Source of the DNA: Pantoea phytobeneficialis | GTDB lineage: Bacteria > Pseudomonadota > Gammaproteobacteria > Enterobacterales > Enterobacteriaceae | Assembly (NCBI RefSeq): GCF_009728735.1 | Contig: NZ_CP024636.1 | Span: 1,160,805-1,224,804, forward strand | Direction of reading: 5' to 3' | DNA: 64,000 nucleotides | Part shown: piece after piece, positions 1-7,112 of the stretch | Layout: each line of letters opens with the position of its first letter | Position numbering within the stretch: position 1 is the stretch's first letter | Notes under the pieces: model-generated | The model's database searches: none | Seen by the model: the letters and a program-made list of their open reading frames with translations, nothing else | What the model was told of the DNA's origin: nothing | Program-made: the position numbers and the translations under genes

Positions 1-2
1 AA

Positions 3-260
3 ACGCGGGCGTTCGCCCGGATGCTGGGGCTTGAGCCATGTACGACCGCAGTTCGTAGCCCGGAAAGCAATGGCATAGCAGAAAGCTTCGTGAAAACGAT
101 AAAGCGGGATTACATCAGTGTGATGCCAAAACCGGACAGCCAGGTAGCGGTGATGAACCTGGCGGAGGCGTTCAGTCATTACAACGAACATCACCCGCAC
201 AGCGCGCTGGGATATCGCTCGCCGCGGGAATATATACGCAGAAAGTTATCACAACCGTAA
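3..260 (+). CDS. IS2-type transposase OrfB, C-terminal part (5' partial)
   Basis: This is the C-terminal end of the DDE integrase-type transposase of an IS2-like element; the open frame enters from the left edge. The motif [19 protein letters not shown] contains the catalytic glutamate (NGIAESF) of the DDE core, followed by the usual [14 protein letters not shown] tail of IS3-family OrfB proteins. In such elements OrfB is normally made as an OrfAB fusion by programmed frameshifting. It stops about 37 bases before the apparent end of the element, which is the normal arrangement. Only about 85 residues are visible, so activity cannot be judged. Confidence 0.88.
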   Translation, partial: TRAFARMLGLEPCTTAVRSPESNGIAESFVKTIKRDYISVMPKPDSQVAVMNLAEAFSHYNEHHPHSALGYRSPREYIRRKLSQP

Positions 261-270
261 GAGAGAAAAG

Positions 271-297
271 GCGTCTGGATATATAGGGTCAAATCCA
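271..297. repeat. Right terminal inverted repeat of the IS2-like element
   Basis: The segment ending in GGGTCAAATCCA is the complement of the TGGATTTG-type terminus of IS2-like elements and lies just after the transposase stop. The outermost base is placed at 297 by resemblance only, because the partner repeat is outside the window. Confidence 0.6.
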
Positions 298-461
298 CTA
301 ACAGGGCAACCCATAGATATTTTATAAACACTTACGGCAGATTTTGAAGTTGAACTAACTTGTTCTATTAATTCATAAAATTATTTGTATCGAGTATGCG
401 TGCTGGGTATTAATAGGGTAAAATCGTGCCACTTAAATCAATTATGAAGGATTCAGGATTG

Positions 462-998
462 ATGCATGCGTATAAGTTAGTGACACCGGGTTTAGCAACA
501 TTCGGTGATCTCTCATATCTTGATATTGAGTTTACCTTTTCTGGCAATTTCGGGCGTAAAGCCACATATCGTCTGGCGTTCTGCCCACCTTCATTAGACC
601 CAGTAGCTGCTGAAACGATGCACAGAATGATTGGCCCTGAAATCCTTGTGTTATGTGTATCAGTGGTGAGCTTTGCAGATATCGTCCAACTTGAAAGAGA
701 ACAATGGCAACGGGAGAATCCAGTATCAGGGGAAGTACCTCTTAACATGTTTGATAAACCGGCAGATTCGTTCGATTTAGACCTGTCAGAGCTGCAATAT
801 CTTTACGTTACGTTGGTTGACTTCATGTTGAAAGTTGCTGACAATTTCAGCATTCAGGTTTTGTTTTTTACCGCAGAACGCGAAGAACTACACGCCACAT
901 ACTCCAGGTACGTGAAAAGACTCACCAAAGAGCGTGGCTTAACTTACATCAATGACGGAGCTGCTTATGCGATACGAACACAGCACTACCCGCGATAA
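462..998 (+). CDS. Hypothetical protein, first gene of a coupled pair
   Basis: I do not recognise this protein of about 178 residues. The open frame extends up to a GTG at 426, but ATG 462 has the best ribosome site (AAGGA about ten bases upstream). It has no signal peptide; one hydrophobic stretch (EILVLCVSVVSFADIV) and alternating strands in the middle suggest a soluble mixed alpha/beta fold. The C-terminal third is charged (ELHATYSRYVKRLTKERG). It overlaps the next small gene by 32 bases, so the two are probably translated together, and a terminator follows the second gene. It sits between an IS end and broken genes, so it is likely accessory DNA. It could be part of a toxin-antitoxin or defence pair, but nothing in the sequence proves that. 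Confidence 0.6.
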   Translation: MHAYKLVTPGLATFGDLSYLDIEFTFSGNFGRKATYRLAFCPPSLDPVAAETMHRMIGPEILVLCVSVVSFADIVQLEREQWQRENPVSGEVPLNMFDKPADSFDLDLSELQYLYVTLVDFMLKVADNFSIQVLFFTAEREELHATYSRYVKRLTKERGLTYINDGAAYAIRTQHYPR

Positions 999-1113
999 GG
1001 GTAAGATTGATTTCAAAGCGATCCATGATAGCAAAGTCGAGATGATGAAACGCTTTATGGCCGCTAAAGCTGAAGCAGAGCGCAAAGGTGAAGTGGTCTA
1101 CAAAGCTCTTTAA
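967..1113 (+). CDS. Small lysine-rich protein, second gene of a coupled pair
   Basis: A 48-residue reading frame beginning MRYEHSTTRDKGKIDFKAIH starts inside the 3' end of the preceding gene in another frame. A GGAG ribosome site lies six bases before its ATG. It is rich in Lys, Arg and Glu, has no membrane segment and looks largely helical (VEMMKRFMAAKAEAERKGE). A rho-independent terminator follows 24 bases after the stop, closing a two-gene unit. I recognise no family. The tight overlap, good ribosome site and terminator support it being real. Confidence 0.55.
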   Translation: MRYEHSTTRDKGKIDFKAIHDSKVEMMKRFMAAKAEAERKGEVVYKAL

Positions 1114-1136
1114 TCTTTTGCAATGCGTCATAAGTG

Positions 1137-1160
1137 AAAAGACCTGTTCAGGTCTTTTTT
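1137..1160 (+). terminator. Rho-independent terminator after the small gene pair
   Basis: AAAAGACCTG and CAGGTCTTTT form a ten-base perfect stem with a two-base gap, followed by more T residues. It ends the unit containing the two genes at 462-1113. Confidence 0.85.
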
Positions 1161-1424
1161 TATGTCCAAACAGTCATAAGTGCATGTTTAATGCCTCAAC
1201 GCGTGGAGCCAACTATCCAGAAAATTCGGGCAGCAAGCTCTTTCATCATTCTGGCTAAAGTCGGGACGTGTCGTATATATGCTTTCCTGTTTGCCAGCAG
1301 GATATGACGGACATTGATTCTCAAGAACTATCTCGATTCTGTGAACTGGAAAAGCATTAAACTGTTTTCTCAAAACAGAAAATTACACCAATAATGATGA
1401 GCAAAGAACGTGTGGAGATTTGTC
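1161..1424. other. Gene-poor stretch in the accessory region
   Basis: No reading frame with a convincing ribosome site was found on either strand. The sequence resembles decayed coding DNA; a frame near 1240-1360 reads like the end of a small protein but is interrupted by a stop. It precedes the truncated antitoxin-like gene, where a toxin partner would be expected, but no toxin can be identified. Confidence 0.35.
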
Positions 1425-1559
1425 ATGACAGCAAAAATTAAATTCAAAAGCCCCGCATTTGAAGCAATTCATAGCGCAGCAGCCGGTATGTTGAGAGCGG
1501 GTGTGATCTCACAGAAAACCATGCGCAGCTTTGATGCAACCTGCAAAAGCACTGGCTAA
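1425..1559 (+). pseudogene. Truncated antitoxin-like protein (N-terminal fragment of an XRE/HigA-type regulator)
   Basis: A 44-residue frame beginning MTAKIKFKSPAFEAIHSAAA. The core, with a run of small residues followed by GVISQKTMRSFDATC, matches my memory of the N-terminal segment of HigA/YiaG-type antitoxins, where an MREFD-like motif precedes the helix-turn-helix domain. Here the frame stops right after this segment and no helix-turn-helix follows, so the protein would lack its DNA-binding part. I read it as the remnant of a type II toxin-antitoxin locus. A genuine short protein is possible, but the match to the start of a longer family and the surrounding gene decay argue against it. 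Confidence 0.45.
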
Positions 1560-1610
1560 AATAATGATCCGGCAGTCGTAACATTGATCCAAATAAGTAA
1601 GGAGGTAAGT

Positions 1611-2236
1611 ATGCATGGACCAGAACCGTCTGATAAGCATCCTATGAAGGAATTTCCCCAGGTTTGCTTTATTAAAAATACGATTAATAATCCCAATATC
1701 ATCGTTGGTGATTTCACGTATTACGACGATCCAGAAGACTCGGAAAACTTTGAACGTAATGTTCTTTATCATTTTCCATTTATTGGCGATAAGCTCATCA
1801 TTGGCAAATTTTGCGCGATTGCCAAAGGTGTTCAATTCATAATGAACGGATCCAACCATAAACTCTCTGGTTTCTCCACTTTTCCGTTTTATATCTTCGG
1901 TAATGGATGGGAAAAATCGATGCCAAAGGCAGGGGATTTGCCTTACAAGGGGGATACGGTAATTGGTAACGATGTGTGGATTGGATATCAGGCATTAATC
2001 ATGCCCGGCGTGAAGATAGGCAACGGCGCGATTGTCTCCTCGCGTTCAGTGGTGACTTCCGATGTACCTGCTTATGCGATTGTGGGCGGTAATCCCGCGA
2101 AGTGATTAAACAACGTTTTTCCGATGAAACCATAGAGGCGCTGCAAAAGCTGGCGTGGTGGGATTGGCCTGTAGAAAAGATCACTGAAAACCTCTCTGCA
2201 ATAATGTCCAGTGACATTGAAGCATTTCGCGATTGA
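1611..2236 (+). pseudogene. Vat/CatB-type hexapeptide-repeat acetyltransferase, frameshifted near the C-terminus
   Basis: Xenobiotic acetyltransferases of this family transfer acetyl from acetyl-CoA to streptogramin A, chloramphenicol or similar hydroxyl groups and act as trimers. An ideal ribosome site (AAGGAGG) sits five bases before ATG 1611. The left-handed beta-helix repeats are clear (IGKFCAIAKGV, IGNDVWIGYQALIMPGVKIG), and His83 in NGSNHK matches the catalytic histidine of Vat proteins. After GGNPAK the frame stops at 2103-2105. In the next frame the expected tail continues (VIKQRFSDETIEAL, then AWWDWPVEKI) to a stop at 2234-2236. One A appears to be lost near 2101, where AAAGTG reads AAGTG. 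The 164-residue product would lack the C-terminal helix, about 45 residues. Confidence 0.85.
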
Positions 2237-2438
2237 TGGCATCTGCTACCAGGCGCGCTGAATGTCCCACTTTTGGCAGTGTGTTGTGTGCGATACCAGC
2301 TATCGCACAAAAAATCGGGGGCACTTCCGGGGGCATTTAAAGTAAATTGAACAGAATTTACCCCCATAAATCATCAAGCTACACCTTACTTTTCAATCCT
2401 GTAGTGGAAAAATGTCCCGCAGATGTGAGCCATGAATA

Positions 2439-2570
2439 TCAGTAGCAAGACCCACCAGCATGATGCGAGCCTGTTCCACCATGCGGATGCGTACCTTTAG
2501 GACATGCCATAGCTGAGGTTGAGAAAGCGAACACCGCGGTTAGCATGATTAGTGCTGCGATCTTATTCAT
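2439..2570 (-). CDS. Small secreted peptide (signal peptide, Cys/His/Gly-rich)
   Basis: A 43-residue frame with a good CAGGA ribosome site. It begins MNKIAALIMLTAVFAFSTSA, a typical Sec signal peptide with cleavage probably after AMA, leaving a mature part of about 21 residues (CPKGTHPHGGTGSHHAGGSC, then Y). The mature peptide has two cysteines, probably disulfide-linked, four histidines and many glycines, so metal binding is conceivable. I recall similar short secreted peptides in enterobacteria but no assigned function. It stands alone on the minus strand. Confidence 0.6.
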   Translation of the reverse strand: MNKIAALIMLTAVFAFSTSAMACPKGTHPHGGTGSHHAGGSCY

Positions 2571-2662
2571 TTTTATTCCTGTCTTTTGTTAAGAGGTGTG
2601 TAATCCTTTCGCACTCAGGCTAATTCTGACAGACTTTTTCGCTGCTACTGTCACACCAGATA

Positions 2663-3076
2663 TTAGTCTATCCGGGCTTCTTCCCCTGGAAGAAGCTGTT
2701 TTTCCGCTGTTTTTTTTATGTTCGACAGGAATACCGCGCCATCGGTAAAGCGGTCATATAGTTTGCTTGCAAGTGGTGAGTCTATAGCTTTAAGTGAGGG
2801 ATAGAGCTGACTTCGCCAGATGTTATAAATAAAATCGTAATGAATACCTAATGCGTTGATGTTGTATAAATTCTTCTCGCGTTCCGAAGGCGGCTTCCTG
2901 TTATCTGTAAATTTAAGCACATCTTTCTTCTCTGACTCACGACCTAAATTCTTTGACTGTAACACTGATGCCAGGTAGTTGATCACCAGATCGAAATCTT
3001 TTTTCGATGTAATATTAAGTGTTTGCATAACATCTTTAACATTCATCTTAGTCTCATCCATTTCATTGCGCTCCAT
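2663..3076 (-). CDS. Hypothetical protein of 137 residues
   Basis: Not recognised. The ATG at 3076 has an AAGGAA ribosome site seven bases upstream. The protein is soluble and strongly charged. An N-terminal segment (NVKDVMQTLNITSKKDFDLV) looks helical, and a lysine-rich linker (GRESEKKDVLKF) leads to a C-terminal helical part (DFIYNIWRSQLYPSLKAI). There is no signal peptide or membrane segment. It is AT-rich like its neighbours and is transcribed alone, pointing away from proX, so it is probably part of the accessory island. Confidence 0.55.
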   Translation of the reverse strand: MERNEMDETKMNVKDVMQTLNITSKKDFDLVINYLASVLQSKNLGRESEKKDVLKFTDNRKPPSEREKNLYNINALGIHYDFIYNIWRSQLYPSLKAIDSPLASKLYDRFTDGAVFLSNIKKTAEKQLLPGEEARID

Positions 3077-3656
3077 TATTGGTTTCCTTTAAACCAACAA
3101 GTTGGGCAAGAGAATTCCTCGTTTGTTCATAATTTGACCTGCCTGTTTATGTGACAGAACCCTGGATTTTGAATGTTTAACCAATGCCCTTTAGGCATCA
3201 TATCCAGCAGCTTCATTAAGCCTTTCAGCGATAATACGGCCATTATTAAAGCCCTGCCGGATGGCCTCCGAAACGATGCGGAGTACTGCTCCTGAATCTA
3301 TTTTTTATAGCATGGATAATCAGTAATATGCACACCAGAATATACCGCTGTTTTTCTCATTATCCCCGTTAGAGGTTGCATGATGTGATTTATGTGTTAT
3401 GGTAAATGGATGTTGAATTATTTGAGGGTGGATTCAGGGCTTCGCAAATAACTGAAAGCGAAAGCATCTGGAAGGAAATAACAATGATGATTTCAGGTTG
3501 CCTTGGTTTGCTTTTAAAATTTCCCACTGTCTTTATTTACTTCATGTGCCGTTATCAGCTACGCGCTATCCCATCAGGTTGTTTGTCATCATTCAATTCT
3601 CTTTCTGTATGGAAAGATTCTCCCGCCATATCATAGTCAGAAAAAAGGCCATTATT
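3077..3656. other. Intergenic region before proX; mostly decayed sequence
   Basis: This 580-base stretch has no convincing gene. On the minus strand around 3195-3300 a frame reads VLRIVSEAIRQGFNNGRIIA and continues to a stop at the codon after YDA, but it has no start. This looks like the end of a lost gene. A 50-codon plus-strand frame from 3484 has a fair ribosome site but an unconvincing product. The promoter of proX must lie in the right-hand part; no osmoregulatory element can be named by eye. Confidence 0.4.
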
Positions 3657-4655
3657 ATGACCAGAAAAAAATTAATATTATTACCCGTCGCTGCTTTATT
3701 CTCTTCATCTGTGGTTTTTGCCGCAGATTTACCAGGGAAAGGAGTAGACGTACACCCGGTACAGAGTACATTGCCTGAAGAATCTTTCCAGACTGAGTTA
3801 ATCAACCGGGCATTGGAAAAGTTGGGTTATGATGTCAAACCCACTGAGGAAGTGGACTATAACGTTGCGTATACCGCTATCGCTGCCGGAGATGCAACTT
3901 ACATGGCGGTAAACTGGGAGCCGTTGCAGAAGGACATGTACAATGCTGCCGGTGGTGATAATAAATTTTATCGCGAAGGTAGCTATATAACAGGTGCAGC
4001 ACAGGGATACCTGATTGATAAAAAAACGGCAGATAAGTATCACATTACAGATATTTCACAGCTTAAAGATCCGAAAATAGCTAAATTGTTTGATGCGAAT
4101 GGCGATGGAAAAGCGGATCTGGCGGGTTGTAATCCTGGCTGGGTTTGTGGACAGGTGATTGATGCACAAATTAAAGCTTATGGTTTAAGTAGTACAGTGC
4201 AGCAGAATCAAGGAAATTATTCCGCCATCATCGCAGATACCATGACGCGCTATAAGTCTGGGAAACCAGTTCTGTATTTCACCTGGACGCCATATTGGGT
4301 CAGTGATGAATTAAAACCAGGAAAAGATGTTGTCTGGTTGACCGTGCCTTTTTCTGTTACGCCAGGTTCTCAGAAAAATGAAGATACTGCATTGCCTAAT
4401 GGGAAAAATTACGGTTTCAAACCTAATAATGAGCATGTTGTTGCTAACAAAGAATGGGCGGCTAAAAACCCTGCAGCAGCGAAATTGTTTGCCATCGTGA
4501 AATTACCCCTTGCTGATGTCAATGCACAAAATCAACGTATGCATGAAGGTGAATCCTCTTCAGCCGATATTCAACGACACGTAGATGGTTGGATCAAGGC
4601 ACACCAGGCTACTTTCGATGGTTGGATCAAACAGGCGAAAGCAGCGGTGCGATAA
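3657..4655 (+). CDS. proX: Glycine betaine/proline-betaine ABC transporter substrate-binding protein ProX (orphan)
   Basis: Periplasmic binding protein that captures glycine betaine or proline betaine for the ProVWX importer during osmotic stress. The 332-residue product starts with a signal peptide ending [11 protein letters not shown], as in E. coli ProX (about 330 residues). Aromatic residues that cage the quaternary ammonium group are retained in the expected places (NWEP, NPGWVCG, FTWTPYW), as is the loop [16 protein letters not shown] 3657 was chosen because it begins the signal peptide; the open frame runs further upstream without sense. No proV or proW is adjacent: the gene stands alone and converges on the MFS gene. 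It must work with transporter subunits encoded elsewhere, or it is a duplicate. Confidence 0.92.
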   Translation: MTRKKLILLPVAALFSSSVVFAADLPGKGVDVHPVQSTLPEESFQTELINRALEKLGYDVKPTEEVDYNVAYTAIAAGDATYMAVNWEPLQKDMYNAAGGDNKFYREGSYITGAAQGYLIDKKTADKYHITDISQLKDPKIAKLFDANGDGKADLAGCNPGWVCGQVIDAQIKAYGLSSTVQQNQGNYSAIIADTMTRYKSGKPVLYFTWTPYWVSDELKPGKDVVWLTVPFSVTPGSQKNEDTALPNGKNYGFKPNNEHVVANKEWAAKNPAAAKLFAIVKLPLADVNAQNQRMHEGESSSADIQRHVDGWIKAHQATFDGWIKQAKAAVR

Positions 4656-4663
4656 CCAGACTA

Positions 4664-4687
4664 TCCCGACCTGTTCTCAGGTCGGGA
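4664..4687. terminator. Stem-loop between proX and the convergent MFS gene
   Basis: TCCCGACCTG and CAGGTCGGGA form a perfect ten-base stem with a TTCT loop, placed nine bases after the proX stop and touching the end of the minus-strand MFS gene. There is little T-tract on either side, so termination strength is uncertain. Confidence 0.65.
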
Positions 4688-6121
4688 TTAACGTTGTCGC
4701 TGAGAAACACGCTCCCCCGCTGTCGGCTCCAGCCGCACCATATCCCACACCCCAATCAGCGTAATCAGGGCAATCACCCCAAACCCCACTTTAAACCCTA
4801 TCCCTGGCACCGCCGTGTAACCAAACTCATCCCCCAACACCGTCCCCAGCCGGATACACAGTGCTCCCAGCGTTACCCCCAGCCCGCTCGCCAACTGTAA
4901 GGAGGTACTAAACAGCGTATTCGCCGAACTCATCTCCTGCGCGGGCACCTCGGCAAAAGCCAGTGAGCTGATCCCGGTAAACTGCATCGAACGACTTAAT
5001 CCGCCCATAAATAGCAGTACCAGCGTAATCACATGCGGTGAAGCCGGCGTCAAAAACGCACACAGCAGCAGCGTCAGCACACAAACCATACCGTTTCCAA
5101 TCAGTAGCTTACGGAAGCCAAAATAGCGAATCAGTGGCGTGGTGGCGGGTTTCATCGCAAGGTTACCGGCAAACACCGCCAGCACCAACGAACCGGCTTG
5201 AAAGGCATTCATGCCGAAACCGATCTGGAACATCAGCGGCAGCATAAAAGGAGCAGAGCTGATAGTGGCGCGTAGCAGGAAACCACCACGCATGGTGATG
5301 CGGAAAGAGGGCACGGAAAGCGATGACAGACTAATCAGCGGCGCTTTGCTGCGGCGCAAATGGCGGATGCTCCACACCAGCGTTGCCAGTCCAAGTGCAA
5401 TCGTCACGGCTGCGGCAGTCAGGCTGGCGCTTTGCTGGCTCAACATTTCCAGGCCAGCCACCAGGCACAGCATGGTGACACCGGTAGCGATAAAACCGGT
5501 GACATCGAATGGGCGATGCTGGTGAGCCGAGTCATTTGGCATCATGCGCAGCGCCAGGATGATGGCGATAATCCCCAGCGGCACGTTGAGGAAAAAGATC
5601 CAGTGCCAACTGGCGTAGGTAGTGATAAACCCGCCGAGCGGCGGCCCAATGATCGGGGCGACCAGCGCGGGCCACGTCAGGGTGGCGATGGCTTTGATCA
5701 GCTGATCTTTAGGCGTGGTGCGCAGTACCACCAGACGGCCAACCGGCACCATCATGGCACCGCCAATGCCCTGCAAGATACGCATCAACACAAATTCAGT
5801 GACGTTGTGCGTCAGGCCGCAAAACAGTGATGACAGGGTGAAAATGGTTAACGCGAGGCTGAAGACATTACGCGCACCAAAGCGTTCCGCCACCCAACCG
5901 TTGGCCGGGATCAGCACCGCCAGCGTCAGCAGATAGGCGCTGATGCCGATGTTCAGATCGATAGCGGAGACGCCAAACGCTTTGGCCATGTCCGGCAACG
6001 CGGTGGCGATCACCGTGCCATCAAGAAACTCCATGAAAAATGCGCTGGCAACCAGTAGCGCCAGGCCGGAGATGCGGCCCGAGCGGGAGACGTCTTCCCC
6101 GGTTGAATCAGATAAAGCCAT
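4688..6121 (-). CDS. MFS efflux transporter, DHA2 (EmrB/QacA) family
   Basis: Inner-membrane proton-driven exporter of 477 residues, the usual size for 14-helix DHA2 drug transporters. Family motifs are visible: LDGTVIATALPDMA in the first helix (motif D1), GWVAERFGARN in the loop between helices 2 and 3 (motif A), and a GPPLGG motif C in helix 5. The N-terminal 15 residues are polar and cytoplasmic. The gene is divergent from a GntR/FCD regulator with 228 bases between the starts, so that regulator may control it. The substrate cannot be told from sequence. HsrA- or MdtD-like proteins are the closest named relatives I recall. Confidence 0.88.
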   Translation of the reverse strand: MALSDSTGEDVSRSGRISGLALLVASAFFMEFLDGTVIATALPDMAKAFGVSAIDLNIGISAYLLTLAVLIPANGWVAERFGARNVFSLALTIFTLSSLFCGLTHNVTEFVLMRILQGIGGAMMVPVGRLVVLRTTPKDQLIKAIATLTWPALVAPIIGPPLGGFITTYASWHWIFFLNVPLGIIAIILALRMMPNDSAHQHRPFDVTGFIATGVTMLCLVAGLEMLSQQSASLTAAAVTIALGLATLVWSIRHLRRSKAPLISLSSLSVPSFRITMRGGFLLRATISSAPFMLPLMFQIGFGMNAFQAGSLVLAVFAGNLAMKPATTPLIRYFGFRKLLIGNGMVCVLTLLLCAFLTPASPHVITLVLLFMGGLSRSMQFTGISSLAFAEVPAQEMSSANTLFSTSLQLASGLGVTLGALCIRLGTVLGDEFGYTAVPGIGFKVGFGVIALITLIGVWDMVRLEPTAGERVSQRQR

Positions 6122-6309
6122 GCGGTGCCCTTAGCATAACAACGCCCAATCATTTGGGAGAGGTGTGATAGGTTTGTAAAGTTGTTATACCAAAAAAACA
6201 AAACGCGGATGAATACCCATGTCAAACTTGTTGGCTAAATATTGATATTCGACAACAATTTCCTTCACGCAATTTCCCCTACAACCTGTTCAGCAAGCAG
6301 CCCTTGAGA

Positions 6310-6331
6310 TGTTAATATCGAGGCATTAACA
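6310..6331. promoter_or_regulatory. Candidate operator upstream of the GntR-family gene
   Basis: TGTTAAT and ATTAACA form an inverted repeat separated by eight bases and lie 18 bases before the regulator's start codon, in the divergent region shared with the MFS gene. Position and symmetry suggest an autoregulatory GntR/FCD operator; this is inferred from placement only. Confidence 0.35.
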
Positions 6332-6349
6332 CCCCCGGATGAGGTCAGA

Positions 6350-7036
6350 ATGAGTCAGGTCGCCACCGCGAAGCAGCGTGAAGTGCAGCGTATCGTTGAT
6401 GCGCTCTCGCTCGCTATCGCGCAGCATCGTCTAAAGCCAGGCAGGCGGTTAGTCGAGGCGCAAATTGTCGAGGCGCTAAAAGCCAATCGCAACCATGTGC
6501 AGGCGGCGCTACAACGTCTGGCGTTGCAGCATATCGTGACTATCGAACCCAATATCGGTGCGATGGTGGCGCATCCTGAAGCGCAGGAAGCGCGGGAGAT
6601 CTTTATTGCCCGGCGGGCGATTGAGAGCGCGATTGTGGCGTCGATAACCCCCACGCAGATGGCGCAGTTTGCCGATGATATCGATGCGCAGCAAAAGGCC
6701 GAACATGCCGCCACCGGGCAGCAGGATCGTCGTGATATCGTGCGTGAGTTGAGTGCCTTTCACCTGTTGTTGGCAAAAGTCAGCGGCAACAAAGTATTGA
6801 GTGAAATTCTGTCAAACCTGATGGTGCGCAGTTCGCTGATTGTCGCGCTGTATCAGCGTAATGATGTGCCGTCATGCCAGTGCGCCGAGCACGGTGCGAT
6901 CCTTACGGCGTTAAAAGCGGGCAACACCGAAGAAGCGCAGCAAATCATGCTGGCGCATCTGAATGAACTGGAAGCGGAACTGGATTTAACCGAAGTGGTA
7001 TCCGAGGAGCTGTCGCTGAGCCAGGCACTGCTGTAA
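6350..7036 (+). CDS. GntR family transcriptional regulator, FCD (FadR) subfamily
   Basis: A 228-residue repressor-type protein. The N-terminal winged helix spans about residues 10-75 (RIVDALSLAIAQHRLKPGRR, then LVEAQIVEAL). The C-terminal all-helical FCD domain (about 85-215) has metal-ligand-like residues in REIFIARRAIES, SAFHLLLAKVSGN and CAEHGAILTALKAGN. FCD proteins bind carboxylic-acid metabolites, often through a metal centred on Asp and three His. It lies between the divergent MFS gene and the convergent amidohydrolase of the liv-type operon and could regulate either; divergence favours the MFS gene. Confidence 0.88.
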   Translation: MSQVATAKQREVQRIVDALSLAIAQHRLKPGRRLVEAQIVEALKANRNHVQAALQRLALQHIVTIEPNIGAMVAHPEAQEAREIFIARRAIESAIVASITPTQMAQFADDIDAQQKAEHAATGQQDRRDIVRELSAFHLLLAKVSGNKVLSEILSNLMVRSSLIVALYQRNDVPSCQCAEHGAILTALKAGNTEEAQQIMLAHLNELEAELDLTEVVSEELSLSQALL

Positions 7037-7059
7037 ACGGGGTACGAGCGGTCAGTCGC

Positions 7060-7100
7060 CCTCATCCCGACCTTCCCCCGTAAGCGGGAGAAGGAGGGGG
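7060..7100. terminator. Stem-loop region between GntR gene and amidohydrolase gene
   Basis: The sequence CCTTCCCCCGTAAGCGGGAG followed by AAGG forms an imperfect hairpin (CCTTC..CCCG with CGGGAGAAGG) between two convergent genes. It resembles short GC-rich intergenic repeats common in proteobacteria. It may end transcription from both sides. Confidence 0.45.
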
Positions 7101-7112
7101 GCCACATACCCG

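Larger units (their letters stand above)
1..297 (+). mobile_element. Right end of an IS2-type (IS3 family) insertion sequence, left part outside window
   Basis: The first 297 bases are the 3' end of an IS3-family element of the IS2 group. They hold the end of orfB and a terminal sequence at 271-297 that reads, on the minus strand, TGGATTTGACCCTATATATC and so on. This closely resembles the terminal repeat I remember for IS2-like elements. The left end and orfA lie outside the window, so completeness and target duplication cannot be judged. Confidence 0.8.

Noticed and set aside
1188..1373. Possible toxin gene before the truncated antitoxin
   Set aside because: Frames in this stretch are broken by stops and show no RelE/HigB motif, so no toxin is claimed.
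3195..3300. Minus-strand frame reading EAIRQGFNNGRIIAERLNEA to a stop
   Set aside because: It looks protein-like but has no start codon or ribosome site and no family could be named; recorded only as a possible gene remnant.
3484..3636. A 50-codon plus-strand frame with an AAGGAA site upstream of proX
   Set aside because: The product ([20 protein letters not shown] and on) has no coherent signal or fold and lies in AT-rich spacer; a ribosome-site-like purine run alone is not enough.
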